64,000 nucleotides of DNA from Ulvibacterium sp. (GCF_028285715.1 NZ_JANQOO010000035.1:744001-808000), one strand, 5' to 3'. Shown: positions 45,041 to 53,790, counted from the first letter of the stretch. Made by a program: numbers and translations. The notes: generated from the sequence alone by a model not told the origin.

Positions 45041-45074
45041 TTGTAGGAATATACATATAAAATTTTTATATTTA
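45041..45074 (+). promoter_or_regulatory. Promoter candidate for the peptide precursor
   Basis: TTG at 45041-45043 and TATATTTA at 45067-45074, 23 bp apart, resemble the Bacteroidota -33 TTG and -7 TAnnTTTG elements, with the last base of the -7 box deviating. They would give a leader of about 60 bases before the ATG at 45140. The region is extremely A/T-rich, so chance matches are possible. Confidence 0.35.
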
Positions 45075-45139
45075 TACTGTAAAGGCCTCATCCCCAAAGC
45101 CTCAAGATTGAAATAGCGGGGAACAAAATATTATATGTC

Positions 45140-45295
45140 ATGAAAAAGTTGAGTTTAACAAATCTCAAAAATCAGGAAATGGAGGGATCCCAAATGAAGA
45201 AAGTCAAGGGAGGAGCCTGGTTCTGTTATCCTGAGTACTATTGTGGCGCCTATTATTGTGCCAATGTAAATCCAAGTGCATGTTGCTGTCCGTAA
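45140..45295 (+). CDS. Candidate RiPP precursor peptide with double-glycine leader and six-cysteine core
   Basis: 51 residues. The leader is MKKLSLTNLKNQEMEGSQMK plus KVKGG, 25 residues ending in Gly24-Gly25. This is the form seen in Bacteroidota 'MKKL-x-L-x-GG' natural-product precursors. The 26-residue core has Cys at 29, 35, 40, 48, 49 and 50, five Tyr residues (30, 33, 34, 38 and 39), Trp27, and ends in CCCP. There are no Lys or Arg residues in the core and only one charged residue (Glu32). It is flanked by a promoter candidate and a strong hairpin terminator, so it is a self-contained transcription unit. It faces a convergent operon for a C39-like/VKOR/thioredoxin fusion and a GT-like protein, which could form disulfides in and possibly glycosylate this core. 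Confidence 0.75.
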   Translation: MKKLSLTNLKNQEMEGSQMKKVKGGAWFCYPEYYCGAYYCANVNPSACCCP

Positions 45296-45320
45296 GATAG
45301 TTTAGAAGTTTAGATCGGTT

Positions 45321-45357
45321 AAAGTTCAAAGACTGCTGTTGCAGCTTTGAACTTTTT
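45321..45357 (+). terminator. Strong intrinsic terminator of the precursor gene
   Basis: AAAGTTCAAAG (45321-45331) pairs with CTTTGAACTTT (45345-45355); an inner CTGC/GCAG stem with a TGTT loop extends it to 15 base pairs with one bulged A. A T-run follows on the plus strand. The 3' side touches the stop codon of the convergent operon (45356), so the hairpin probably serves both directions. Confidence 0.8.
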
Positions 45358-45982
45358 ATATGATGGGGAAAAGTGTTTGATAATACAGGACTTGGGCCGT
45401 CACAAAATCCAATAATAGCTTGTCCAGTTCCTTTTCTTCATAATCCATAGCTCCAGCTACCGATTCCAAAAGCTCCCCGTACGTAAACACTTCCCCATAA
45501 TCCTTTATATCCAGAAGTAATGCGTTTAATTGGGTTAAACATATTTCTTTTGGGGCTACATCTAGAATAGTTGGTATCATCAAGTAATACGTAGGTATGG
45601 CCTTGAGGTCTTCATTTTCGATATTGTTCCATAAAAAAGTGCTATGTACTAGATAATTGGTAAGTTCTGGATTGACCAGAAAAGAACTTTTCCGCTTTTT
45701 AGTATCCGATTGGGCACAAAAATCAATAGCTCTCCCTGCTTGGGATATAACATACTCATCCTGTATGGGCCGTTTGTTCACTATGTCATAACGTTGATTT
45801 TCTAAACTCCCGAAATCTTCAACAAAAGCCTTAACCCCCGGATTACTTTTGATGATTTCGGACAAGACCCCATATACATATTTTTGCTCGTGAATTGCAT
45901 AAAACTTAGGTTGGTCCATCTCGTTTTCCATGATAAGTTCCTTTGCACTGACCCAATCCAAAAAATTCTTTCTTGTTTTCAT
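45356..45982 (-). CDS. Unknown protein of the RiPP-associated operon
   Basis: 208 residues; I do not recognise the family. No signal peptide or membrane helix is visible. The sequence is acidic and helical, with 'YAIHEQKYVYGVLSEIIKSNPGVKAFVEDFGS' and a C-terminal 'DYEEKELDKLLLDFVTAQVLYYQTLFPI'. It overlaps the upstream GT-like gene by 4 bp and is the last gene of the operon. A cytoplasmic accessory role, for example leader binding or partner of the GT-like protein, is possible but unsupported by motifs. It converges on the precursor with the shared hairpin between them. Confidence 0.7.
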   Translation of the reverse strand: MKTRKNFLDWVSAKELIMENEMDQPKFYAIHEQKYVYGVLSEIIKSNPGVKAFVEDFGSLENQRYDIVNKRPIQDEYVISQAGRAIDFCAQSDTKKRKSSFLVNPELTNYLVHSTFLWNNIENEDLKAIPTYYLMIPTILDVAPKEICLTQLNALLLDIKDYGEVFTYGELLESVAGAMDYEEKELDKLLLDFVTAQVLYYQTLFPII

Positions 45983-46869
45983 GGCGCCGTTTTTTGGCAG
46001 TAATCCCTTAAACGTGTGTAATACTCTGGAAATTCCAACCTTAAACGGATTACAACCTGTTCTAAGTACTCGGAGGTTTTTTTGAGATGGCTTATCAAAT
46101 GAACGTATCGGGATTTATGGGGAATATGATGAAAAGCAGCAAAATTGTAGGCTTTGTTGTCATTTGGTTTGGGGTAAAGTGATGCAAAAGTCAATTTTTG
46201 TGCATTTATCATATTACTCAAAAGAAATTGCTCATAGTATAGGTTGAACAACCCGGTATTGATATCATCCAACTTATCCTGATTATTATCAATAAGTTCA
46301 AAGGCCTTGGATGTGTACGCTTGGAACAAATCTAGGGCGCTCCCTCCCACTATGCCTACATTGACATATTTTATAGTATCTGAAAGCTTGGCTTCGAATT
46401 CGGTAGGAACGTTTTCAAAATGTTGATGTACATAAGGATGAATCTCCGAATATTGATGTTGGTTATTATCATAGCTCTGACAAAACAACGGACCCTCAAG
46501 TACCGGACCTAGTACTTTTCCAAACAGAAAAACGTCCCCATCAAGATGACAGAAAGGCTCTTTTTGTAACCTATAGGTATATAGCTTCCCCAGGGCCCAT
46601 GCACCTTTATGATAATCTTTTAAATCGTTGAGCGCATTGGAAAAAGAATCATATGGCAATTTTAGGAAGTTTTTAAAAACTTCAATACCGCTATCGTCCG
46701 TAACCAGGTGAAGGTTGGAATAGTGTTTTTTTATGGAAAGGCAACTGTACGACCATGCACAATAAAATAAAAACGCATTTGGAAAGCCTCCGTGGTGCCT
46801 AAAATTCCAATTGTTTTTGAAGTCATCATCAAAAAAGGGTTTCGACCAAAAGGATTGGACAAACTTCAT
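45979..46869 (-). CDS. GT-A-like protein (DUF6734-type), candidate peptide-modifying glycosyltransferase
   Basis: 296 residues. I recall similar Bacteroidota proteins under the label DUF6734, without assigned function. The order of elements resembles a GT-A glycosyltransferase: 'NLHLVTDDSGIEVF' (strand ending in acidic residues), 'HKGAWALGKLYTYRLQKEPFCHLDGDVFLFG' with a DGD metal-binding-like motif, and later 'VNVGIVGGSALDLFQAY'. No signal peptide is seen, so it should act in the cytoplasm. It overlaps both neighbours by 4 bp. Together with the Cys-rich precursor this suggests, but does not prove, S- or O-glycosylation of the peptide. Confidence 0.7.
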   Translation of the reverse strand: MKFVQSFWSKPFFDDDFKNNWNFRHHGGFPNAFLFYCAWSYSCLSIKKHYSNLHLVTDDSGIEVFKNFLKLPYDSFSNALNDLKDYHKGAWALGKLYTYRLQKEPFCHLDGDVFLFGKVLGPVLEGPLFCQSYDNNQHQYSEIHPYVHQHFENVPTEFEAKLSDTIKYVNVGIVGGSALDLFQAYTSKAFELIDNNQDKLDDINTGLFNLYYEQFLLSNMINAQKLTFASLYPKPNDNKAYNFAAFHHIPHKSRYVHLISHLKKTSEYLEQVVIRLRLEFPEYYTRLRDYCQKTAP

Positions 46870-48419
46870 AACCGGTCCTGCTCAGAATCAACGGCCTCCA
46901 AAATGTCATCCAGAAAAGTGGCATCATAATAATGCGGTATAAGCTTGTTGCTAACGATCAAAATTGGTGTATAGAAAAGTTCATTCTTTTTACACCATTC
47001 CCTATGCTCCGCCAATACTTGATAATCCTCATCGGTAAATTCGGAGACATGTTCCGCTAAGAATTGGTCGGTGTTTCTATGTTGAAACCAGTCGTTCATC
47101 ATTTCTAGGAATTTATCTTGCCCATACGTTCGGTAGCAATTGACCATGGTGGCCGCAACATCATTACGTTTTGAGGATGTTTCATCATAATGATTGAAGA
47201 CTAATTTGAAGCTGTTTTCATCACCATTCCTATGATACAGGTCAAGAAACTTTTCGAATGCTTTCTTACAATATCCACATGAGGTAGAAAGTACCAAAAC
47301 GATTATTGGAGAAACCTTTGGATTTCCGAAAATCAATTGTTCCGCCCCGGAAGTGGTGGCTAATTCCTTAGTGTCCATTAGTGCTCTATTTATAGTTTCC
47401 GGGGATCGTTTAAACTGAAGTAGCTCTATGTGTTTAAGACTTAACGTATAGTTCTGGGATTTGAGTTTTCTAAAATTATTGATAATCAAAAGTGCAATCG
47501 TAAAAAGAAGTCCCAATACCATTCCATCCTTTAATAGGAAGGCAACGCTATCTGAAATTGTTATTTTAAGGGGAAAAGACCGGGCAAGAATTAGTAGTGC
47601 CTGAGCAATGATGACACTACTTGATAGCAAACACAACCTACACCACGTTTTTAGGATGAAAGCCTGAATTACTAGTGTTGATACGACAAATAACAGGGCA
47701 ACGAGATAAATTATAAGATGAGCATTGACAAAACCATCATTTAAAAGCAAAAGACCCATCGTTGATAATAGGAAAGCGAACAACAGATCGTTAAGCGAAA
47801 ATGGGCCTATGTTATAATTTTGGGATTTAAGAATTTTGTTGCAACCGCTTTCCTCCTCCTGACCGCATATTTTCTTTCCAAAGTTTGAACTTCTATCTTG
47901 GGAGGTCTCAAAGATTTCATTGGAAATAAAAAGTCCTACCAGGCCTATCATAAAAAAAGCAAACGCATAAATATTGGGCCAAAGAATTAGGGCGAATAAC
48001 AGGGCCAGCGGGATTACCGACCAGGTCAGCCATTTGCTCTTGGCTGTCGTGGTGTTCTTTTCCTGCTCAGCCAGCAGTATGATGCCGTTCCATTTCTTCC
48101 CAAATTCCTCCTTCGTTATACCTACCTTGCTTGAATTAAGATATACTTTACTCCCATTTTGCCGTACATGGGAGAAATAGGGCCCTTTTTCCGGATCCTC
48201 CAGGAAAGCCAAGAAGTTTTCGGGAAGCTCGCTGATTTGATTTTGGTCAATTTGTGCGGCTACGTTGTTTATATTAAGAAAGTTTAAAGTTTCAGAAACG
48301 GCATACAGCGAAGGTGTATGCGGGTGACTAAAAAGTTGAAGTTCCAATTCGTTATGCGAAACCTTTATTTTTTCTGCTTTGAAGTAGGAAACCAAAGCAT
48401 GGAAAAGTGTTTTGTCCAT
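46866..48419 (-). CDS. C39-like / VKOR / thioredoxin fusion, candidate disulfide-forming enzyme for the peptide
   Basis: 517 residues in three parts. Residues 1-120 resemble a C39 peptidase fold ('HPHTPSLYAVSETLNFLNINNVAAQI... LPENFLAFLE... YFSHVRQNGSKVYL... FGKKWNGIILLAE') but contain no Cys, so they cannot cleave and may only bind a GG leader. Residues ~130-320 are a VKOR domain with about five membrane helices, loop cysteines Cys185 and Cys193 and the active CxxC Cys260-Cys263 ('TWCRLC'). Residues ~340-517 are a thioredoxin/DsbA-like domain with Cys381-Gly-Tyr-Cys384. The protein could oxidise cysteines by passing electrons to quinone. It is the first gene of the operon. Confidence 0.85.
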   Translation of the reverse strand: MDKTLFHALVSYFKAEKIKVSHNELELQLFSHPHTPSLYAVSETLNFLNINNVAAQIDQNQISELPENFLAFLEDPEKGPYFSHVRQNGSKVYLNSSKVGITKEEFGKKWNGIILLAEQEKNTTTAKSKWLTWSVIPLALLFALILWPNIYAFAFFMIGLVGLFISNEIFETSQDRSSNFGKKICGQEEESGCNKILKSQNYNIGPFSLNDLLFAFLLSTMGLLLLNDGFVNAHLIIYLVALLFVVSTLVIQAFILKTWCRLCLLSSSVIIAQALLILARSFPLKITISDSVAFLLKDGMVLGLLFTIALLIINNFRKLKSQNYTLSLKHIELLQFKRSPETINRALMDTKELATTSGAEQLIFGNPKVSPIIVLVLSTSCGYCKKAFEKFLDLYHRNGDENSFKLVFNHYDETSSKRNDVAATMVNCYRTYGQDKFLEMMNDWFQHRNTDQFLAEHVSEFTDEDYQVLAEHREWCKKNELFYTPILIVSNKLIPHYYDATFLDDILEAVDSEQDRL

Positions 48420-48634
48420 GATTTCAATTTGTTAGAGTTCTGTTAAATAAATGCTTGCGACAAAATGGCCCTATTTTAAGGGCTATTGGGACTGTTGTAC
48501 AGTAGGATAAAAATAATAAATATTATAAGATTTTACTCACAAAAAACGAAGAATATAAGTGAATAACAGGTTTCGCTTTTTTTGAAGAGAGACTAACGAA
48601 GGTTCAGGAAAAAGGAAGGGTATTTAGATCTAGC

Positions 48635-49384
48635 TTATTCTACTATTTTTGCCATTTGATTCTGGGAAGTCACTCCAATTGGCAATTCAACAATTCTTAG
48701 GTTTTTAAAATGAATTTCGGCACCTTCGGACTCCAAACATAGATATCCTTTTTTAATAGTGGATTTGCTAATGCCGTTTACAAATTTTCCGTTGACCGAT
48801 AGTTTAATGGTTCCATCTACACAAACTACGGTATAGGAATTCCACTCCTCCTTACCTTTTGCCCTATTCTCTATGGATTTGCTGCGTTCCCCTCTGGGAT
48901 TGTCCGGTATGGTCTTTACGCCTCCCACACCAAAGAGTTCCCCATGTACGTAGGCAATAGGCGGTTTTTTGCCGTTACGCGTATTCAGATTTACCCAATC
49001 CAGTTCCAACATCTGTACCTCTACCCCGCCTGGTAATCGGGATTTTGGATCAGGCAGGGCATCGCTCCAAACGAAGACGCCTGAGTTCCCACCGGGTTCC
49101 ATATGGCGCCATTCTATCTGAAGAACAAAATTCTCGTATTGTTTTTCAGATCGCATAACTCCTATGGGTTTACCAGTGCAAATAAGTAAGTTATCCTCCG
49201 TTCTCCAAGTATCCTTATCCGTATTTACATTAATCCAGTTTAGGGAACTTTCCTTTGCTTTCGTATCGGTAAGGAGGACATCAAATTCTATTTCGGAACC
49301 AAATTGTATAGTACTTTCCTGGCCTTGGGTATGAGGTACGCAGATAAACGTGAGCAATAGGCCCAATAAAAAAGAAGGCTTCAT
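48635..49384 (-). CDS. Exported DUF1080 protein (3-keto-disaccharide hydrolase family)
   Basis: 249 residues from the ATG at 49384, where a signal peptide begins ([22 protein letters not shown]). The longer frame upstream overlaps the oxidoreductase gene and is not used. The DUF1080 jelly roll has '[42 protein letters not shown]' and '[13 protein letters not shown]'. It likely hydrolyses 3-keto-glycosides. It is the last gene of an operon with a Tat-exported Gfo/Idh/MocA enzyme and another DUF1080 gene. Confidence 0.88.
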   Translation of the reverse strand: MKPSFLLGLLLTFICVPHTQGQESTIQFGSEIEFDVLLTDTKAKESSLNWINVNTDKDTWRTEDNLLICTGKPIGVMRSEKQYENFVLQIEWRHMEPGGNSGVFVWSDALPDPKSRLPGGVEVQMLELDWVNLNTRNGKKPPIAYVHGELFGVGGVKTIPDNPRGERSKSIENRAKGKEEWNSYTVVCVDGTIKLSVNGKFVNGISKSTIKKGYLCLESEGAEIHFKNLRIVELPIGVTSQNQMAKIVE

Positions 49385-49403
49385 TAACGTGTATTTAGTC
49401 GAT

Positions 49404-50735
49404 TTAAAGAATCTTTGTTTTTCCTGGAACAGCAATTGATGGACTGGGCCATACCAAATCCCAATGGTATTCCTCTAATTTGGGACCTAGGGATTCATTA
49501 GAATTATAGGTTTGTTCCCATGAGATTTCCTTTCCGGTATACCCGGCGTTTCGTGCCCAAATGGCCAAAAGACTACTGTTTGCCATACGTTTACCATCGT
49601 TTATGGGTTTATCCTTGCGTATGGCCTCAAAAAGCTCATTGTGTTGTGTCTGGTACATATTATTCTCCTCCCCCTCAAAACGCCAAGTTCCGGGTGCATT
49701 AATTTGGTACTTTCTACCGGGTTGGATCATAGCGGTGCCCTGGGTACCGAATACCTCTATGGTATTCCGTGTAGCCGTGTCCGATTGCTGCCTCGTAAAA
49801 TGGTATCCCTTAGCTCCATTGGCATATTCAAACTCTACGGCAAAATGGTCGTAGATATTGCCATAACGTTTGTCCGTCCTTACTTGCCTACCTCCTGTTC
49901 CAATGGCCTTTAAGGGCATTTCATCGCCCATGGCCCATGACATTAAATCTAGGCTATGAACAGCTTGCTCCACAATAAAATCACCGGATAACCAATTGTA
50001 ATAGTACCAGTTACGCATATTATACATCATTTCGGTCCAATCTGGTTGCCGTTCCTTATACCACAGTTCACCCCCGAATCGGAAGGTGGTGACCGTTCTG
50101 ATATCACCTATGGCCCCGTTTAGAATTTGGTCAAAGGCAGCCCTATTACCAAAACCGAAGCGATAGGTAAATCCCGAAACGATGGATAGGTTTTTTTCCT
50201 TGGCCTTTTCGGCAGCGGCAATCACTTCCCGTACGCCCGGTGCATCCACGGCTACCGGTTTTTCACAAAAAGCATGCTTGCCCGCAGCAATGGCGGCCGC
50301 TAAATGACCCGGCCTAAATGCCGGAGGTGTAGTCAGCAGTACCACATCTACACTGGAGTCGATTACTTTTTGATAGGCATCAAAACCGATAAACCTATTC
50401 GCTTTTTCCACTTTTACCTTATCCCCTACTACCTTCAGCAGTTCAGTATGGGAAGTTTCCAGACGATCTTCAAAAACATCGCCCATGGCATGAAGAACTA
50501 CGTTTTCATCGGCCTGCAACGCCTGTGCAGCGGCTCCTGTACCACGTCCCCCACAACCAATAAGCCCCACTTTTAAGGTTTTTTCCTCAAATGACCCGAT
50601 GGCCCCCAAAACATTAGAGGGATAGGTCAACGAACTTCCTACAACGGCCAATCCCGATGTTTTCAAAAAAGTTCTGCGCCCGGAAGTTGGGTCCGTTTTT
50701 TTTAATGTACCCTTCGTATTCTTGTACTCATCCAT
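49404..50735 (-). CDS. Tat-exported Gfo/Idh/MocA family oxidoreductase
   Basis: 443 residues. A twin-arginine signal ([19 protein letters not shown]) indicates export. The Rossmann motif is '[20 protein letters not shown]', and '[14 protein letters not shown]' is the EKP motif. '[35 protein letters not shown]' is the conserved C-domain His segment. It probably makes or reduces a 3-keto sugar. Its ATG overlaps the stop of the upstream DUF1080 gene by one base (TAATG), and another DUF1080 gene follows after 19 bp. This gene order links the oxidation and cleavage steps. Confidence 0.92.
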   Translation of the reverse strand: MDEYKNTKGTLKKTDPTSGRRTFLKTSGLAVVGSSLTYPSNVLGAIGSFEEKTLKVGLIGCGGRGTGAAAQALQADENVVLHAMGDVFEDRLETSHTELLKVVGDKVKVEKANRFIGFDAYQKVIDSSVDVVLLTTPPAFRPGHLAAAIAAGKHAFCEKPVAVDAPGVREVIAAAEKAKEKNLSIVSGFTYRFGFGNRAAFDQILNGAIGDIRTVTTFRFGGELWYKERQPDWTEMMYNMRNWYYYNWLSGDFIVEQAVHSLDLMSWAMGDEMPLKAIGTGGRQVRTDKRYGNIYDHFAVEFEYANGAKGYHFTRQQSDTATRNTIEVFGTQGTAMIQPGRKYQINAPGTWRFEGEENNMYQTQHNELFEAIRKDKPINDGKRMANSSLLAIWARNAGYTGKEISWEQTYNSNESLGPKLEEYHWDLVWPSPSIAVPGKTKIL

Positions 50736-51421
50736 TATTCACTCAATTTATTGATTGGTGTCAGTTCAACTTTTCTAAATTCAACTTCAGAGCCTTCGGC
50801 CTGAAGTGCAATCCGACCTTTGCGTGCAGTGGCACCATAGCCATAATTGACCAAATCCCCATTGACCCAAACTTTTATCTTGTTTTCCAAACATTCTATC
50901 CGCATGGAGTTCCACTCTCCAACAGGGTTTTCGGAACCATTGGTAAGATTAAGTATCCGTCGCTTTTTTCCTTCCGTTATGCCCCATTCCTCCTTGGGTC
51001 CTCGCCGCGCAAGCATGTTGTCTACCTTTATATCCTCCACGATACACCAGAAATCCCCGGCATTCTCATGCATCATTTGAACTTCTATGGATTTTGGGAA
51101 CATTTTGTACAGAGCTCGTGGCGTCGATGCAAAAACCAATACTCCACAATTCCCAGGTTCTGCGGCAAATCTGTACGCCACCTCCAGTCGAAAGTTTTCA
51201 TATTCCGCATCGCTTATTAGATGACCTCCCGGGCTGCCAAGACTTACCAGCAGTCCATCCCGTATTACAAATGGGTTTTTTGCATCTGAGACGCTATCCA
51301 TAACCGGAATATCAATGTGCCAACCCTCTAAATCCTTCCCGTTAAAAAGGGATATTGAATTTTGTGCGGCAATATGTTGCACACTCCATAAAATCCAGCA
51401 AATGATAAGAAGGTTTTTCAT
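50735..51421 (-). CDS. Exported DUF1080 protein (3-keto-disaccharide hydrolase family)
   Basis: 228 residues with signal peptide MKNLLIICWILWSVQHIAAQ. The domain starts at 'SISLFNGKDLEGWHIDIPVMD' and includes 'YRFAAEPGNCGVLVFAS', 'IEVQMMHENAGDFWCIVEDIKVDN' and 'NSMRIECLENKIKVWVNGDLVNYG'. It is one of three DUF1080 proteins in this window and is the first gene of the operon. A second operon member of the same family suggests different linkage or anomer preferences. Confidence 0.88.
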   Translation of the reverse strand: MKNLLIICWILWSVQHIAAQNSISLFNGKDLEGWHIDIPVMDSVSDAKNPFVIRDGLLVSLGSPGGHLISDAEYENFRLEVAYRFAAEPGNCGVLVFASTPRALYKMFPKSIEVQMMHENAGDFWCIVEDIKVDNMLARRGPKEEWGITEGKKRRILNLTNGSENPVGEWNSMRIECLENKIKVWVNGDLVNYGYGATARKGRIALQAEGSEVEFRKVELTPINKLSE

Positions 51422-51542
51422 ATCATTGGATTCAAAATGATTTTCTGTTGAAGATATTACTTTCTGGAAAATTTATTTCATTTTATATGTAATTTTCTTT
51501 ACGAACCGGGTTATCCTAAAGAAATGAAGCTTAAAAAACGGC

Positions 51543-51572
51543 TTGTATTCTCCAAAATAAGAACTATTTTTA
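51543..51572 (+). promoter_or_regulatory. Promoter candidate for the SLC12-like transporter
   Basis: TTG at 51543-51545, 19 bp, then TATTTTTA at 51565-51572 fit the Bacteroidota TTG-N19-TAnnTTTG pattern except for the last base. The start codon follows 9 bp later, so the mRNA would be nearly leaderless, which weakens the case. Confidence 0.35.
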
Positions 51573-51581
51573 GTTGGCCAC

Positions 51582-53774
51582 ATGAAAAACCAAGACCAAC
51601 AGCTTAAAAAATTTGGGACTTTTGGAGGGGTTTTCACCCCTACCCTGCTCACCATTTTAGGAGTAATTATGTACCTCAGAATGGGATGGGTAGTCGGGAA
51701 CGCTGGACTATTGGGGGCATGGCTGATAATCTTGGTATCCTTTACCATTACATTGACCACCGCCTTGTCCATGTCAGCCATTACAACGAATATACGGATA
51801 GGTGCAGGAGGCGCCTATGCGATTATCTCACAGGCCCTGGGTTTGGAAGTCGGTGGTAGCCTGGGTATTCCAAGGTATATTTCCCAAGGGTTGGCGGTCA
51901 CCATGTATATTTTTGGATTCCGGGAAGGTTGGTTGGGTATTTTCCCTGGACACAGTGCTTTCCTGGTGGATATCATTGTTTTTATGGTCTTGATTGCCAT
52001 CGCCTACATCAGTGCCGATCTTGCCATAAAAACCCAATTTTTTATAATGTTGGTGATTGTTCTGTCATTGATTTCCATCGTAATAGCGGCCTATTATGGT
52101 TCCATGTATCTTTCAACGGAAGAGGCTATCCGTTGGGGAACTTTTAGAGGTTCGCCGGAAAATGGATTTTCTGGCAGTGATTTCTGGATCGTATTCGCAG
52201 TTTTCTTTCCGGCTTCTACTGGAATTATGGCCGGGGCCAACATGTCCGGAGAGCTTAAAAACCCAAAGAGAAGTATTCCTCTGGGTACCTTATGGGCCAT
52301 AGGGGTAAGTTTTGTCATCTATATGGGCCTCGCATTTTGGTTGGCACGATCGGCATCGGAGGAGGAACTCATTTCCAATTATAATATTATTATCGAGAAG
52401 GCTTATGTAGGGCCTTTGGTCATTGCGGGAATATTAGGGGCCACTTTTTCTTCGGCTCTGGCCTCCATTGTTGGTTCGTCGCGTATTTTGTTTGCCATGG
52501 GTGAGCACCGTGTATTGCCATATGCCAAATTTTTAGCGGGCCAAAGTGCCAATGGGCAGCCTAGAAATGCCATGATCGTAACGGGTATTATGATTTTCGC
52601 CACCATGTTGTTGCGCGATTTAAATGCGGTAGCGCCTTTGGTTACCCTGTTTTTCTTGATTACTTACGCCATGATCAATATTGTGGTCATCATAGAACAG
52701 AACTTAGGATTGATCAGTTATCGTCCCATTTTCAAAATCCATAAATGGGTTCCATGGTTGGGACTGTCATCCTCGGTATTGGCCATGTTTATTATTAACC
52801 CTACCATAAGCCTTATATCCATTAGTATTGTCTTTGTTGTCTATTGGTTCTTATCGCGTCAGAATTTGGAAACACCATTTGAGGACATGCGTTCCGGACT
52901 GTTCGTCTCCTTTGCGGAATGGGCGGCCAAACATACCTGGGGCATGAAAAGTATGCAGCAACGGGCTTGGAAGCCTAATTTAATGGTTCCCATACGCGAT
53001 GTTAAGGGTGCCAAAGGCAATTTTCAGTTCTTACGAAATATTGCCCGACCCAAGGGATCTATTAAACTTTTGGGCGTCGCACCTTTTACGGACAATAATC
53101 ATTTCACGGATGAGATATCCCAATTGTCCGAAGCATTTTATAAAAAAGGAGTGTTCTCCTCCTGGACCGTAATCCATGCCAATGATTTTGCCCAAGGCGT
53201 AAACTATGGGAACCAAGCACTACGCGGTGCTTTTTTTAGGCCTAATATCGTTTTTTTGAATTTGCAGCAACATGACAACTATGAAACCGAGTTGCGACCG
53301 ATAATCAAGGAATGTATTCGCTTGGAAGTAGGTGTGCTACTATTCCAGGCGCATCCCACGGCACTGCTGGGCCAACGTAATACGATCAATGTATGGGTCA
53401 GTGACCGCGAAGGAAATTGGAGCTTGGGTTGGGATATCGGAAATTTGGATCTTTCCACGCTCATAGCGTATAAATTAAAAAGAAATTGGCAGGCTCAAAT
53501 CCGTTTAATAACCGTGGTCAAAGACCAAAATGAGTATAAAAATGCCAAGGAGTTTCTGAATTCCCTTATCAATTTGGCCCGGCTACCTGAGACACTGACC
53601 GAAATCCATGTTGGAAAGTTCAAGGACGTCGTGGGAAAAGCACCAAACGCCGACCTGAATATTTTCGGTATGCATGCCGATCTTCCTTTTGAGTTTGTAA
53701 AGGAAATGACCCAAAAAACCGAGAGCTCCTGTTTATTTGTAAAGGATTCCGGGCATGAGAGTATCTTGGCCTAA
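51582..53774 (+). CDS. APC-superfamily transporter, cation-chloride cotransporter-like (SLC12)
   Basis: 730 residues. About twelve membrane helices occupy ~20-420: 'FGTFGGVFTPTLLTILGVIMYLRMGWVVGNAG' is helix 1, with the unwound segment typical of the family, and 'AVFFPASTGIMAGANMSGELKNPKRSIPLGTLWAIG' is helix 6. The C-terminal ~300 residues are cytoplasmic, as in eukaryotic Na-K-Cl cotransporters ('VKGAKGNFQFLRNIARPKGSIKLLGVAPF'). It may move amino acids or Na/K/Cl ions. It converges on the EF-G-like gene 16 bp away. Confidence 0.88.
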   Translation: MKNQDQQLKKFGTFGGVFTPTLLTILGVIMYLRMGWVVGNAGLLGAWLIILVSFTITLTTALSMSAITTNIRIGAGGAYAIISQALGLEVGGSLGIPRYISQGLAVTMYIFGFREGWLGIFPGHSAFLVDIIVFMVLIAIAYISADLAIKTQFFIMLVIVLSLISIVIAAYYGSMYLSTEEAIRWGTFRGSPENGFSGSDFWIVFAVFFPASTGIMAGANMSGELKNPKRSIPLGTLWAIGVSFVIYMGLAFWLARSASEEELISNYNIIIEKAYVGPLVIAGILGATFSSALASIVGSSRILFAMGEHRVLPYAKFLAGQSANGQPRNAMIVTGIMIFATMLLRDLNAVAPLVTLFFLITYAMINIVVIIEQNLGLISYRPIFKIHKWVPWLGLSSSVLAMFIINPTISLISISIVFVVYWFLSRQNLETPFEDMRSGLFVSFAEWAAKHTWGMKSMQQRAWKPNLMVPIRDVKGAKGNFQFLRNIARPKGSIKLLGVAPFTDNNHFTDEISQLSEAFYKKGVFSSWTVIHANDFAQGVNYGNQALRGAFFRPNIVFLNLQQHDNYETELRPIIKECIRLEVGVLLFQAHPTALLGQRNTINVWVSDREGNWSLGWDIGNLDLSTLIAYKLKRNWQAQIRLITVVKDQNEYKNAKEFLNSLINLARLPETLTEIHVGKFKDVVGKAPNADLNIFGMHADLPFEFVKEMTQKTESSCLFVKDSGHESILA

Positions 53775-53790
53775 AACTTTTTCACTTGCC

